Shown here in pieces: positions 9,491 to 17,354 of a DNA stretch of 52,194 bases (its first letter is position 1; the number at the start of each line of letters is the position of its first letter). Source of the stretch: Companilactobacillus nodensis DSM 19682 = JCM 14932 = NBRC 107160 (GTDB taxonomy: Bacteria > Bacillota > Bacilli > Lactobacillales > Lactobacillaceae). The stretch is taken from NCBI RefSeq assembly GCF_000615905.1, contig NZ_BAMN01000013.1, positions 1-52,194 of the forward strand, given 5' to 3'. The notes under the pieces were generated by a model. The model did not search any database, had not been told where the DNA came from, and was given only the letters and a program-made list of their open reading frames with translations. A program made the position numbers and the translations under genes.

Positions 9491-9519
9491 AAAAAACTCC
9501 AAAGCAATTGGAGTTTTTT
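9491..9519. terminator. Bidirectional terminator
   Basis: AAAAAACTCCAA and TTGGAGTTTTTT form a stem around AGCAA. On the minus strand it serves the small unknown gene at 9525. Confidence 0.85.
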
Positions 9520-9524
9520 AGGAA

Positions 9525-9845
9525 CTAAACGCTCATCTTTAGAGGTAAGAACTTGATAATATATTTGTTAGGGTCTACTCGTGAATCAGATAGAGCTCTA
9601 ACTAGGTCTCCCTCTTTATAGTCGTTGAGATGTTTGGCATTTAATGTCAAAGTATTTTTGATCTTATCGTGAGTCCATTTACCCATTTCTTCCAATTGTG
9701 GATAGTCAATCGGATTAAAATTAGTTGGTTCAGAAAAGATCACCTTGACCTCCAACGCATCGACGTAGTCCCTAATACTTCTAATTACGTTTTTGTTTGT
9801 CAAAAGATCATCTCCCCATAAAATAATTTCTGCAAACGTTTTCAC
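9525..9845 (-). CDS. Hypothetical protein, 106 residues
   Basis: I do not recognise this family. The protein is soluble with no signal peptide or membrane segment. It starts MKTFAEIILWGDDLLTNKNV and has a basic, hydrophobic C-terminus (IIKFLPLKMSV). The start is a GTG preceded by AGGTGAGAT. It has its own terminator. Confidence 0.7.
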   Translation of the reverse strand: MKTFAEIILWGDDLLTNKNVIRSIRDYVDALEVKVIFSEPTNFNPIDYPQLEEMGKWTHDKIKNTLTLNAKHLNDYKEGDLVRALSDSRVDPNKYIIKFLPLKMSV

Positions 9846-9921
9846 ATCTCACCTATATAATATCACTCTTGTGAAATAGAGATAACCCCCATTTGTGACA
9901 AAAGTAACAAAATTTCTTAAA

Positions 9922-10344
9922 TTAATTGACTATAATATGGGAATTCTCACTAAAGCTAATGATTTTTTGTTCTATTTGGTTACGAACTTCACGAAATACA
10001 CGCATAATCCCTTCTTCACTACCAGTTGCTTGAGCAGGATCCGGTAAGCCCCAGTGTAAGTGAGTCACTCCTTGCGGTACCATTGGACATTTGTCTTTGG
10101 CATCCCCACAGAGAGTCACAACGAAGTCGCAACTATTGAAATAATCTGTATCGATCAGATTCGAAGTATTATGTGAAATATCAATATCAATTTCCTTCAT
10201 GCTCTCAACGGCACGTGGATTCAATCCATGGACTTCGACCCCCGCACTACGAACTTCCCAGTTGGGTAAATACTTCTTGGCCAAACCTTCAGCCATCTGT
10301 GAACGACAAGAATTACCGGTACAAATAAAATAAATCTTTTTCAA
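9922..10344 (-). CDS. arsC: Arsenate reductase, thioredoxin-coupled (LMW phosphatase fold)
   Basis: 140-residue protein of the low-molecular-weight tyrosine phosphatase fold. The P-loop is [13 protein letters not shown], matching CX5R. The two extra cysteines needed for thioredoxin-coupled arsenate reduction are present in [15 protein letters not shown]. The reaction reduces arsenate to arsenite with electrons from thioredoxin. The upstream GTG lies on top of the ribosome-binding site GGAGG, so the TTG at 10342-10344, eight nt after it, is the better start. No arsenite exporter or ArsR is adjacent; a thioredoxin gene lies 1.3 kb away. Confidence 0.88.
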   Translation of the reverse strand: MKKIYFICTGNSCRSQMAEGLAKKYLPNWEVRSAGVEVHGLNPRAVESMKEIDIDISHNTSNLIDTDYFNSCDFVVTLCGDAKDKCPMVPQGVTHLHWGLPDPAQATGSEEGIMRVFREVRNQIEQKIISFSENSHIIVN

Positions 10345-10547
10345 AATCTGCACCTCCTATATTAAATTTAAATCTATCATACCTGACCTTTAAGCAACAG
10401 TCATTATATTTGTATTTTACAAATAAAGATGGAATAATTCAGGCGATGGTAAGGCACTGTTTTTATTTCTTCCAGATAATTACTTTACATTATTAAGTAC
10501 TTATGATTAAAATAGATACATCGCAAATGCATCTTTTGGAGAAAACA

Positions 10548-11576
10548 ATGAAAATTTTTAAACGTATCATAATCGGACTAATTGTAGTTTTAGTAATAAT
10601 CGGAATTGCCCTTGGTGTCTACGTATATCAAGGTAAAAAAGCTCTAGATTCAATTGATAATAACCAAACTAGCGTCTCCCAAAAAATCAATGAAGGTAAA
10701 CCTATCTCAGTACTGTTATTAGGTGCCGATACCGGTGCGGATGGCCGAGTTGATCGTGGTAATTCTGATACGATGATGATCGTAACTTTGAATCCCAAGA
10801 CCAATTCTTCAGTCATGTACTCGATTCCTCGTGATACCATGGCCGAAATGGTTGGTGCTGGCAAGAACAAAAAAGACGTTCAAAAAATCAACGCTGCCTA
10901 TAACATTGGCAAGGCAAAAATGGCCAAGAATACTGTTGGTGAATTACTCGGTATCAACGTCGATTACAGTGTTGCTATCAACATGGCAGCATTGAAAAAG
11001 ACCGTTGATTTTGTGGACGGAGTTACGGTAACTACACCAATCAAAGTTAGCTTTGATGGAATCACTATTCCTAAGGGAACTCATCATTTGAATGGTAAGC
11101 AGGCTTTGACCTATGTTCGGATGCGTTATGAGGATCCCCGTGGTGATTATGGACGTCAGCTTCGCCAGCAACAAGTTCTCAAAGCTGTGGTCAAAAAGCT
11201 GCAACAACCTCAGTACTTAGTTAAGTTACCGAGCTTGATCACTACATTGGGACCAGATATTAATACCGACTTAACTGATAAGCAAATGGAAACTTTCCCA
11301 GTTAAATATCACGGTGCTGGTAAAAAGATGACTTCTAAGCAGCTTCAAGGACAAAGCGCATGGATTAACGGTAGTTCATATCAGATTTTATCCAATAGCA
11401 CTATGCAGCGAGCATCTGATAAGTTAAGAGACAACTTAGGATTGAAACAACAAAAACTCAACAATACCGAAACTCGGCTGAACAAGTTGAATGCCGAATT
11501 CTTCAATAATCCTGACAGTACCGATTACGATACCCACGGACTTGATACTACTTACTATACGGACAATACATACTAA
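10548..11576 (+). CDS. LCP family (LytR-CpsA-Psr) cell wall protein
   Basis: 342-residue membrane protein with a short cytoplasmic tail, one membrane segment (about residues 7-27) and an extracellular LCP domain (about 70-240). Motifs include VLLLGADTG, SDTMMIVTLNP, YSIPRDT and the lipid-phosphate-binding YVRMRYEDPRGDYGRQLRQQ. The family transfers teichoic acid or other anionic glycopolymers onto peptidoglycan. The frame opens at 10503, but TTGGAG before the ATG at 10548 fits better. Confidence 0.9.
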   Translation: MKIFKRIIIGLIVVLVIIGIALGVYVYQGKKALDSIDNNQTSVSQKINEGKPISVLLLGADTGADGRVDRGNSDTMMIVTLNPKTNSSVMYSIPRDTMAEMVGAGKNKKDVQKINAAYNIGKAKMAKNTVGELLGINVDYSVAINMAALKKTVDFVDGVTVTTPIKVSFDGITIPKGTHHLNGKQALTYVRMRYEDPRGDYGRQLRQQQVLKAVVKKLQQPQYLVKLPSLITTLGPDINTDLTDKQMETFPVKYHGAGKKMTSKQLQGQSAWINGSSYQILSNSTMQRASDKLRDNLGLKQQKLNNTETRLNKLNAEFFNNPDSTDYDTHGLDTTYYTDNTY

Positions 11577-11616
11577 AAAAGACAGATGCTTGAATTTGAT
11601 CAAGTATCTGTCTTTT
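11575..11616. terminator. Bidirectional terminator between the LCP and thioredoxin genes
   Basis: AAAAGACAGAT and ATCTGTCTTTT form the stem, with internal CTTGA/TCAAG pairing. A and T runs flank both sides. Confidence 0.85.
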
Positions 11617-11630
11617 GATTTACGTTCTAT

Positions 11631-11954
11631 CTACATATATTGCTCTAAAGCAGCACGGAACTTAGCTTCTGGTTGGTAACCGACCATACGACCAACAACA
11701 TTTCCGTCCTTCTTGATAATAAAGGTTGGAATACCTTGGATACCAAAGTTGTTTGGTGTCTCTGGGTTGTGGTCAACGTTCATCGACGTGAACTTGATCT
11801 TGTCGCCTAGTTCATCATTTGATGACAACTTCTCAAGAATTGGATTCATCATCTTACATGGAGGACACCAGTCAGCGTTAAAATCCGTAATTACTAGTCC
11901 CGTATTTGTCTCATCATTATAAGTCTTGTCAGAAATTTCTGTGATATTACTCAT
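11631..11954 (-). CDS. Thioredoxin family protein
   Basis: 107-residue thioredoxin fold. The active site is WCPPCK rather than the canonical WCGPCK, followed by the cis-Pro in GIPTFIIKKDG. It probably acts as a cytoplasmic disulfide or persulfide reductase. Its promoter (TTGATA-17-TATATT) carries a TACCC-N4-GGGTA operator in the spacer, matched by one in the divergent CsoR-family gene. This suggests induction by copper or by reactive sulfur or thiol stress rather than a housekeeping role. Confidence 0.9.
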   Translation of the reverse strand: MSNITEISDKTYNDETNTGLVITDFNADWCPPCKMMNPILEKLSSNDELGDKIKFTSMNVDHNPETPNNFGIQGIPTFIIKKDGNVVGRMVGYQPEAKFRAALEQYM

Positions 11955-11997
11955 ATTAAATACCCCTTATGATTGATTTACTTTAACTTCAATAAAT

Positions 11998-12026
11998 AAT
12001 ATACCCCCTAGGGTAAAACATATCAA
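11998..12026 (-). promoter_or_regulatory. Thioredoxin promoter with CsoR-type operator
   Basis: -35 TTGATA (12021-12026), 17-bp spacer, -10 TATATT (11998-12003). The inverted repeat TACCC-CCTA-GGGTA (12002-12015) fills the promoter-proximal spacer. Confidence 0.7.
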
Positions 12027-12068
12027 TTAATTTGCTCTCACTATTTACAACTTGCCACAGCATATAAT

Positions 12069-12097
12069 TTGAAGTACACTACCCGACTGGGTATAAT
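12069..12097 (+). promoter_or_regulatory. CsoR-family gene promoter with matching operator
   Basis: -35 TTGAAG (12069-12074), 17-bp spacer, -10 TATAAT (12092-12097). The inverted repeat TACCC-GACT-GGGTA (12080-12093) sits at the same place as in the divergent thioredoxin promoter, which implies autorepression. Confidence 0.7.
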
Positions 12098-12129
12098 TAC
12101 TTTGATATTAAATAACTAGGAGGCCTGAT

Positions 12130-12402
12130 ATGTCTCAAACTGATGAAGAACAAATTGCTAGTAAAAAAATCACTAGCCAGATAAAAAGGTCCCGTGGGCA
12201 ACTCGATGGTATCTTACATATGATGGAAGAAGAAAGACCCTGTGACGACGTCTTAGTTCAATTATCGGCTGTCAAATCCGGTGTCGACAAGGCTATGAAA
12301 TTGGTCATCGCTCAGAATATTCGTAAGAATGTCAATTGTGTCGATGAACAAGAACTCAAAAATTTACAAGGTTCACTGGACTTAATGCTAAAGACAAAAT
12401 AA
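12130..12402 (+). CDS. CsoR/CstR-family transcriptional repressor
   Basis: 90-residue all-helical repressor of the DUF156 family. Two conserved cysteines are visible: RPCDDVL near residue 37 and VNCVDEQE near residue 68. The copper-ligand His that lies four residues before the second Cys in CsoR is replaced (KNVNC). The two-Cys, no-His pattern resembles CstR-type persulfide sensors more than copper CsoR, but that is inference. An AGGAGG ribosome-binding site precedes the ATG. G-tract operators occur in its own promoter and in that of the divergent thioredoxin gene. Confidence 0.88.
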   Translation: MSQTDEEQIASKKITSQIKRSRGQLDGILHMMEEERPCDDVLVQLSAVKSGVDKAMKLVIAQNIRKNVNCVDEQELKNLQGSLDLMLKTK

Positions 12403-12432
12403 AGCAGCTCTCAAAAAATGAGAACTGCTTTT
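12401..12432. terminator. Bidirectional terminator after the CsoR-family gene
   Basis: AAAGCAG-CTCTC and GAGAA-CTGCTTTT form the stem, with T4 on the plus side. The DMT pseudogene ends here from the other strand. Confidence 0.75.
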
Positions 12433-13378
12433 AGTTTGCTTGTTTTGATTCTGTGTCTTCTTCATCGACTTCTTCTTGTTCAGAATGTTCGATAGTTTTG
12501 GTTGGCAAAGCTTGTAAGAAGGTCGTTGACAAGATCAATATTCCACCGATAAGTTGAACGATCGTAAATGGTGTACTGAGTAATGTCACTGACAGAATCG
12601 TTGCGGTCAAAGGTTCAAATGAACTCAACATACTAGTTGTGCTTGGTGACAGATCTCGTAAACTGCTGAGATAGAACAGATAAGCGAACATCGTACCGAA
12701 GATAATTATGAAGAGAATACATAAGACACCCATCAAATTTAGTTTTGGTAATGGTTTAGTCGTAACTTCACCAATGAACGAGAAGCTACTGATCAACATT
12801 GCCCAGCCCACGACCGAACGAGCATCATACTTTCTTAATAACCCTCGTGGCAATAACGTGTATGTCGCTGAAGCAACCCCTGACATAACACCCCAGAACA
12901 GTGCCAATGGTGATAAGACCAATCCATTCAAATTACCGTTGGTTACTAATAGGAAGGTTCCTATCAGAGCTAATATCACCGAGATAACATCCGTTCGCCG
13001 TGGCAACTCTCGATTAGCAACCGTCAGATACATAATAATAAATAACGGCCCCAAGAACTACAAGACGGTCGCGGTTGGTGCATTACCATAATTGATTGCT
13101 AAAAAGTAAGTCCATTGTGAGGGCAGTACTCCTAAGAAAGCAAATAATATCAACGTGATCCAAGAAGATTTTTTCTTCCAAATATCAAATACCGACTTAC
13201 CGGATGTCACTCCATACCAGACTAACAATAGTAGTCCAGCACTGAATAGACGTATTCCGACTAACCAGTTTGGTGAAACGTGTAATCCTGAGAATAAATA
13301 TTCTGCACTAGTTCCGGAAGCTCCCCAAAGTATCCCGCCTGAGATGACAAAGAAGAGTCCCCTTTTTCTATTTTTCAT
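12431..13378 (-). pseudogene. EamA/DMT family transporter with an in-frame amber codon
   Basis: Ten-segment drug/metabolite transporter of about 315 codons made of two EamA repeats. The first part ends NYGNAPTATVL, then TAG at 13058-13060, then the same frame continues FLGPLFIIMYLTVANRELP. Related proteins carry Gln here (TVLQFLGP), so CAG has changed to TAG by one C-to-T transition. The rest of the reading frame is clean, ending in an acidic tail. Without readthrough both products would be fragments. Confidence 0.85.
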
Positions 13379-13441
13379 TCATAATCCCTCACTAACAACC
13401 CTAACTATTATGAACCTTATTAACTGGTTTTTTCAACGTTG

Positions 13442-14275
13442 TTAGGCTTTGCCGATCAAAATCTTAGAATCAACAGTAATGTTATTAACATCACTCCAAT
13501 CGATTTTTTCAGTATCGACATTGAACAATAGTGGTGTCATTTGAATGAAAGCATCACGTACTTCTTGGGAAACCTGATAAGTCTTCGTAGCGTTGATCTC
13601 ATCGACAACGGTGAAATGTCCTTCAAAATAATCAAGCACCTTTTTGTTTGAATAACTATCACTGCGCAAGTACTCACTAGCCTTTTGGCGCAATTCGATA
13701 ACATGATTCTCACCAGGGATAACTTTGATCAAATAGCCATCCTCAGTTAAGATACGATGAAATTCATTGTAGTTTGCTGGTGAAAAAATATCCAAAATAC
13801 AATCAATACTGTTATCCTGCATCGGCAGTTGGGCGAGATCACCCACAAACCACTTCACAGCATTGTCAATATCATGACGGGCTGCCTGTTGAACAGAGTC
13901 CTTGGAAATATCAAAAGCCAAAACTTGCTTCTGCAATGCTTGATATATTTCACGAGAATAATATCCCTCGCCACAACCTGCATCTAAGACATTATTTACT
14001 GGTAAGTTCTTGATGATATCCACTAGGTTATTCAGGATATGGTCATACAAACCATCCTTCAGGATCAAACCGCGATTCTCAAAGTTTGCTTTGTCATAAT
14101 TTTTTTGTTGCTTCATATTTAATAGGAAGTTAACGTAACCGTACTTGGAAATATCAAAGTTATGATTGTTGTCACAAACTAAGCTAGTACCTTGCAATGA
14201 CAGTTTTTCTTTACAGATGGGACAGCTGAAAAAGATGTCACTATTTTCAAATCGTTTAATTTTTTCTTTATTCAT
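13442..14275 (-). CDS. rlmA: 23S rRNA (guanine-N1) methyltransferase, RlmA type
   Basis: 277-residue SAM-dependent methyltransferase. The N-terminal zinc finger is CPICKEKLSL...LVCDNNHNFDISKYGYVNFL, the signature of the RlmA/TlrB family. Motif I is VLDAGCGEGYYSREI near residue 99, and the post-I segment LAFDISKDSVQQAARH follows. The family methylates G745 (RlmA I) or G748 (RlmA II) of 23S rRNA; Gram-positive members are usually RlmA II, but the sequence alone does not settle it. It has its own terminator-flanked transcription unit. Confidence 0.85.
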   Translation of the reverse strand: MNKEKIKRFENSDIFFSCPICKEKLSLQGTSLVCDNNHNFDISKYGYVNFLLNMKQQKNYDKANFENRGLILKDGLYDHILNNLVDIIKNLPVNNVLDAGCGEGYYSREIYQALQKQVLAFDISKDSVQQAARHDIDNAVKWFVGDLAQLPMQDNSIDCILDIFSPANYNEFHRILTEDGYLIKVIPGENHVIELRQKASEYLRSDSYSNKKVLDYFEGHFTVVDEINATKTYQVSQEVRDAFIQMTPLLFNVDTEKIDWSDVNNITVDSKILIGKA

Positions 14276-14327
14276 TATATGTTTACCATTTCTAATCAGT
14301 CTTATTTCAGTCTATCACATAGGGGAC

Positions 14328-14365
14328 AACAAAAAGGATTCCGATTTCTCGAAATCCTTTTTGTT
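14328..14365. terminator. Terminator upstream of rlmA (end of the VIT operon)
   Basis: AACAAAAAGGATT and AATCCTTTTTGTT form a 13-bp stem with a 12-nt loop. The stem contributes to either strand. It immediately follows the repeat element downstream of the VIT genes. Confidence 0.8.
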
Positions 14366-14375
14366 CCACTCTCTA
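14363..14375 (-). repeat. Partial TAGAGAG repeat end
   Basis: TAGAGAGTGGAAC on the minus strand, directly after the long copy at 14378-14495. This is the same order of long copy then second TAGAGAG unit as at 5780-5938. It runs into the terminator stem. Confidence 0.5.
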
Positions 14376-14377
14376 TT

Positions 14378-14495
14378 GAAACGAGTTGCACAAAACAACT
14401 TCCTCCGCTTACTACGATTAGTGGACTCATCACTCCGTGATAATCCTACTAATCTAGGTAATGCTCAGAAGTAACCCGTTTTGCTTCACTCTCTA
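14378..14495 (-). repeat. Long copy (118 nt) of the TAGAGAG repeat with internal hairpin
   Basis: On the minus strand it starts TAGAGAGTGAAG, contains ACTTCTGAGCATTACCTA, a hairpin (14416-14454), CGTAGTAAGCGGAG, and ends GCAACTCGTTTC. Its first three bases are the stop codon of the downstream VIT gene. Compared with 5820-5938 the flanks are conserved. The helix below the hairpin changes from TGCT/AGCA to TTAC/GTAA, keeping pairing. Confidence 0.75.
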
Positions 14496-15194
14496 TAACA
14501 TTAATCCAACCGAATAGTGAATAATCATCGTAATAATACCAACAATAACATTTCTTATAATAGCGGTCTTAACCAAACCATCACCCAACTTAGCACTTAA
14601 GAATCCTGTTAGTGCTACAGATAATGTAACAGCGATAATTGTTCCTGGCCACTGGATTGATACTGGTAATAATGTCATAGCAAACAATGGGAAGATACCA
14701 CCTGAAGATGCGGCGACTAGTGAAGAAAAGGCCGCATCCCAAGGGTTCATATAGTGTCCCAGATCAAGGTCATATTTAACTTTGACAACTGTTCCCAAAG
14801 CATCTTTTTTCATTAGTTCTTCGGCAATTTCCAAAGCAGTTTGAGCAGTAACACCACGTTCTACATAAAAGTCCGCAACCACTTGAACTTCATCTTGATA
14901 GTTTGTCTTGATCAATTCACGTTCTTTTTCAATAGCTGCTTTTTCGGTATCCTTTTGGGAGCTGACTGAAGCATATTCGCCAGAAGCCATTGAAAAAGCA
15001 CATGCGATAAGATCTGACAAACCGGCGATAAAAATTGTAAATTGATTAGTTGTTGCGACAGCGACAGAGAACAAAACTCCGACAACTGTTAAAATTCCAT
15101 CATTAGATCCAAGAACACCGGCACGAAGTGTATTAGAACGCTCTGCCATGGTCTTCTTTTGCTTTTTTGGTTTTGGAACGTTGATAGCTTTCAT
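14493..15194 (-). CDS. VIT1/CCC1 family iron/manganese transporter (second gene)
   Basis: About 233-residue membrane protein of the vacuolar-iron-transporter family. It starts with RSNTLRAGVLGSNDGILTVVGVL in the first membrane helix and has the family MASGEYASVSSQKD metal-binding helix. Five membrane segments follow the usual pattern with a cytoplasmic helical domain in the middle. It lies 16 nt after the paralogue and is co-transcribed. The frame opens at a GTG on top of AAGGA; the ATG at 15192-15194 (or the TTG just before it) is more likely. Its TAG stop is the start of a repeat element. Confidence 0.9.
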   Translation of the reverse strand: MKAINVPKPKKQKKTMAERSNTLRAGVLGSNDGILTVVGVLFSVAVATTNQFTIFIAGLSDLIACAFSMASGEYASVSSQKDTEKAAIEKERELIKTNYQDEVQVVADFYVERGVTAQTALEIAEELMKKDALGTVVKVKYDLDLGHYMNPWDAAFSSLVAASSGGIFPLFAMTLLPVSIQWPGTIIAVTLSVALTGFLSAKLGDGLVKTAIIRNVIVGIITMIIHYSVGLML

Positions 15195-15210
15195 CAAATT
15201 TGTCACTTCC

Positions 15211-15909
15211 TTAATGTGCGAATAATGAACCTATGAGATAAGTTACGATCATAGTTAATAATCCTGAAATAACGTTTCTAAAGACCGCTTTGACTCTGTT
15301 AGCATTCCCCAAAGCTGCGGCGGTATAGCCGGTAATCGTCAGAGCAATGACAACGGCAATAACGGTGGCAATCAACTTAATATTAGCGGGGAATAAAGTG
15401 ATTGAAACTAATGGCAAAATCGAACCCGTAGGGAATGAAATCATTGAAGCCATAGCTGCAGCAATGGCACTTGTTTTTTCTTTGGGATTAAATCCAAACC
15501 GTTCACGAACCGCTACATCCAATGGATCATCACTCATCATTTCTTTAGTTGCCTTAGCCGCTAATTCTTCAGAAATACCAGTTGAATGATACTTATTTTT
15601 GATAAAATCAAATTCTTGATCGTAATGTCCATCAAGTGTGGCTGATTCTCTCTCAATTGCGCGACGTTCACTATCACGTTGCGTACTTACTGACACCCAC
15701 TCGCCCATCGCCATAGAAATTGTTCCAGCGAGCATTCCAGCAATACCAGCCAAGAAGATCGCATAATTGCTACTCTTCGCACCGGCAACACCGATAACGA
15801 TACCAGCAACTGAAACGATACCGTCATTGGCACCCATAACACTGGCACGCATGATATTTATCTTCTCAGCTAAGCTTCTATTCTTTTTAATTTTTTGTGC
15901 TTTTTGCAT
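15211..15909 (-). CDS. VIT1/CCC1 family iron/manganese transporter (first gene)
   Basis: 232-residue paralogue of the following gene with IMRASVMGANDGIVSVAGIV at the first helix and MAMGEWVSVSTQRDSERRAIERE in the metal-binding domain. Five membrane segments are predicted. The two proteins may form a heteromer or have different metal preference. A Fur-like inverted repeat AATGA-TTC-TCATT lies 53 bp upstream of the start, and a PerR-like regulator is encoded divergently, so control by iron or peroxide is likely. Confidence 0.9.
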   Translation of the reverse strand: MQKAQKIKKNRSLAEKINIMRASVMGANDGIVSVAGIVIGVAGAKSSNYAIFLAGIAGMLAGTISMAMGEWVSVSTQRDSERRAIERESATLDGHYDQEFDFIKNKYHSTGISEELAAKATKEMMSDDPLDVAVRERFGFNPKEKTSAIAAAMASMISFPTGSILPLVSITLFPANIKLIATVIAVVIALTITGYTAAALGNANRVKAVFRNVISGLLTMIVTYLIGSLFAH

Positions 15910-15961
15910 GTTCCTCGCCCCTTATTTCGATTACTCTATCTTGTAACCATTTCTAGTTTGG

Positions 15962-15974
15962 AATGATTCTCATT
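15962..15974. promoter_or_regulatory. Fur-family operator upstream of the VIT operon
   Basis: AATGATTCTCATT, a 5-3-5 inverted repeat that matches the core of Fur-type boxes, in the VIT leader region. Confidence 0.5.
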
Positions 15975-16056
15975 TACTAACGAATACATCATAATACTTT
16001 TTAAAAAAGTAAAATCATAACCTAGTCACCATACAATCCATCCAAGTGGAAAATAA

Positions 16057-16086
16057 TTGATATTTTTATACCATGGGGTTTATAAT
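16057..16086 (+). promoter_or_regulatory. Promoter of the PerR-like gene
   Basis: TTGATA (16057-16062), 18-bp spacer, TATAAT (16081-16086). Confidence 0.65.
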
Positions 16087-16137
16087 TAATCTGTAATGAT
16101 TCCAAGATAGGAACATATACAGAAAGGAAGATTGCTT

Positions 16138-16593
16138 ATGGCTAATAATTCTGTCATGGAGGATACACTGAAAGTTCTCAAAGATCACAAGTTACGTGTT
16201 ACTCCCCAGCGTCATATTATTTTGGCATACCTTGCCAGTCATCATAACCATCCTACGGTCGAAACAATCCGTGATGGTCTAAGCAAAGAACTTCCAAACA
16301 TGGGCTCATCTACTATCTACAATACCCTCAACACCTTCGTAGAACATCGTTTGGTTGTGGAACTGCAGAACGGTGATGGCAGTACCCACTACGATTACTT
16401 TGGTACACCACATTATCATGCAATTTGTACTAATTGCGGTAAGATCGTAGACGTTACGTACCCTGGGTTTAGTAAAGATGAACAAGCATTAGAAGAAAAA
16501 ACTGCTGATATTTCTGGATATATGATTTCTGGTAATCATATGGAGGTCTATGGTTTATGTCCTGAATGTCAGGTTAAGCTAGGGATTAAATAG
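16138..16593 (+). CDS. perR: Fur-family regulator, PerR-like
   Basis: 151-residue metalloregulator. An N-terminal winged helix (LRVTPQRHIILAYL, then STIYNTLNTF as recognition helix) is followed by the dimerisation domain with two CXXC zinc-site pairs, CTNCG and CPEC. The HYDYFGTPHYHAICTNCG stretch carries the His/Asp ligands expected for the regulatory site. The frame opens at a TTG three nt after AAAGGA; the ATG at 16138 has better spacing. Position opposite the VIT iron transporters supports a role in iron and peroxide homeostasis. PerR versus Fur cannot be fully separated by eye. Confidence 0.85.
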   Translation: MANNSVMEDTLKVLKDHKLRVTPQRHIILAYLASHHNHPTVETIRDGLSKELPNMGSSTIYNTLNTFVEHRLVVELQNGDGSTHYDYFGTPHYHAICTNCGKIVDVTYPGFSKDEQALEEKTADISGYMISGNHMEVYGLCPECQVKLGIK

Positions 16594-16664
16594 TTTTTTG
16601 TGTTTGTTGGTGCCTACGGATGTCAGATGCTTTTCCAAATATGATTTATAAATTAATTTAAAAT

Positions 16665-16700
16665 AAGTTCCTTCTCGGATTGACTGAGAGGGAACTTTTT
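16665..16700 (+). terminator. Terminator after the PerR-like gene
   Basis: AAGTTCCTTCTC and GAGAGGGAACTT pair with one mismatch, followed by TTTTT. Confidence 0.8.
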
Positions 16701-16705
16701 ATTTC

Positions 16706-16999
16706 CTATTCAAATGATATTTTTAAGGTTTTACCAACCGCATTACCAATTTCATATAGTGTTTTGACCGTCGGATTGGCATTACCATTCTCAATTCTGG
16801 CAACGGTGGATTGAGGCTTGTTTATTTTTTCAGCAAACTGTTCTTGAGTTAATCCCAAAGATTCACGGAGTTTCATTATCGAAAATGCATATTCCATCCT
16901 TAGTCCTTCTTCTTTAACACCCTTAGAAAGTTCAGCATCATTTTTCAACATTCTATCAATATATTCATCTGTGTTAATCAAATTTACTTTGTTAGTCAT
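16706..16999 (-). CDS. HigA-type antitoxin, XRE family
   Basis: About 97-residue protein with a C-terminal helix-turn-helix (LGLTQEQFAEKINKPQSTVARIENG, about residues 50-75). The N-terminal extension probably neutralises the toxin. The frame stays open upstream, but GAGGAG seven nt before the ATG at 16997-16999 sets the start. It overlaps the end of the upstream toxin gene by 8 nt (ATGACTAA), giving translational coupling. Gene order toxin-antitoxin is that of higBA modules. Confidence 0.88.
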   Translation of the reverse strand: MTNKVNLINTDEYIDRMLKNDAELSKGVKEEGLRMEYAFSIMKLRESLGLTQEQFAEKINKPQSTVARIENGNANPTVKTLYEIGNAVGKTLKISFE

Positions 17000-17348
17000 T
17001 ATTATTCTCCTCATACTTTTTCATCAAATCAACTGCATGACGCATTTCTCTTCTTGGCGTTTTATCAGTCTTTTTTGTAAAACCATGGGTTATTACATAA
17101 ACATTATTTACTTTATGAAAATATAAACATCGCTGAATGTTAGAAGCAAAACGAGATCTAATCTCATATATATTCCAATCTAACTTTTTTACCCATTTCA
17201 TTTTTGCCGAATTACTAATACCATACTTTTCAACTTTTTTTATTGTGGCTATCAATTTCTTTTTATCATCAGTCGGCAAGTTACTGATAAATTCCATTAT
17301 TTCACTTTTCCCATCTAATTCTAAAAACACAAATTCAACTTTATTCAT
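16992..17348 (-). CDS. HigB/RelE-type toxin (Gp49-like, DUF891)
   Basis: 118-residue basic protein of the phage-derived Gp49-like family, a RelE-superfamily mRNA interferase. Visible family parts are the central WVKKLDWNIYEIRSRF and the C-terminal YVITHGFTKKTDKTPRREM with the conserved basic residues. Expected activity is ribosome-dependent mRNA cleavage, inhibited by the XRE partner. No clear ribosome-binding site precedes its ATG. A -10-like TATAAT ends five nt before the start codon, so the message may be leaderless or nearly so. Confidence 0.88.
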   Translation of the reverse strand: MNKVEFVFLELDGKSEIMEFISNLPTDDKKKLIATIKKVEKYGISNSAKMKWVKKLDWNIYEIRSRFASNIQRCLYFHKVNNVYVITHGFTKKTDKTPRREMRHAVDLMKKYEENNND

Positions 17349-17354
17349 CGCATA

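Noticed and set aside
3987-13060. General reassignment of TAG as a sense codon
   Set aside because: Several intact genes end in TAG at the expected family length (M20, both C69 dipeptidases, VIT). TAG therefore works as stop in this genome.
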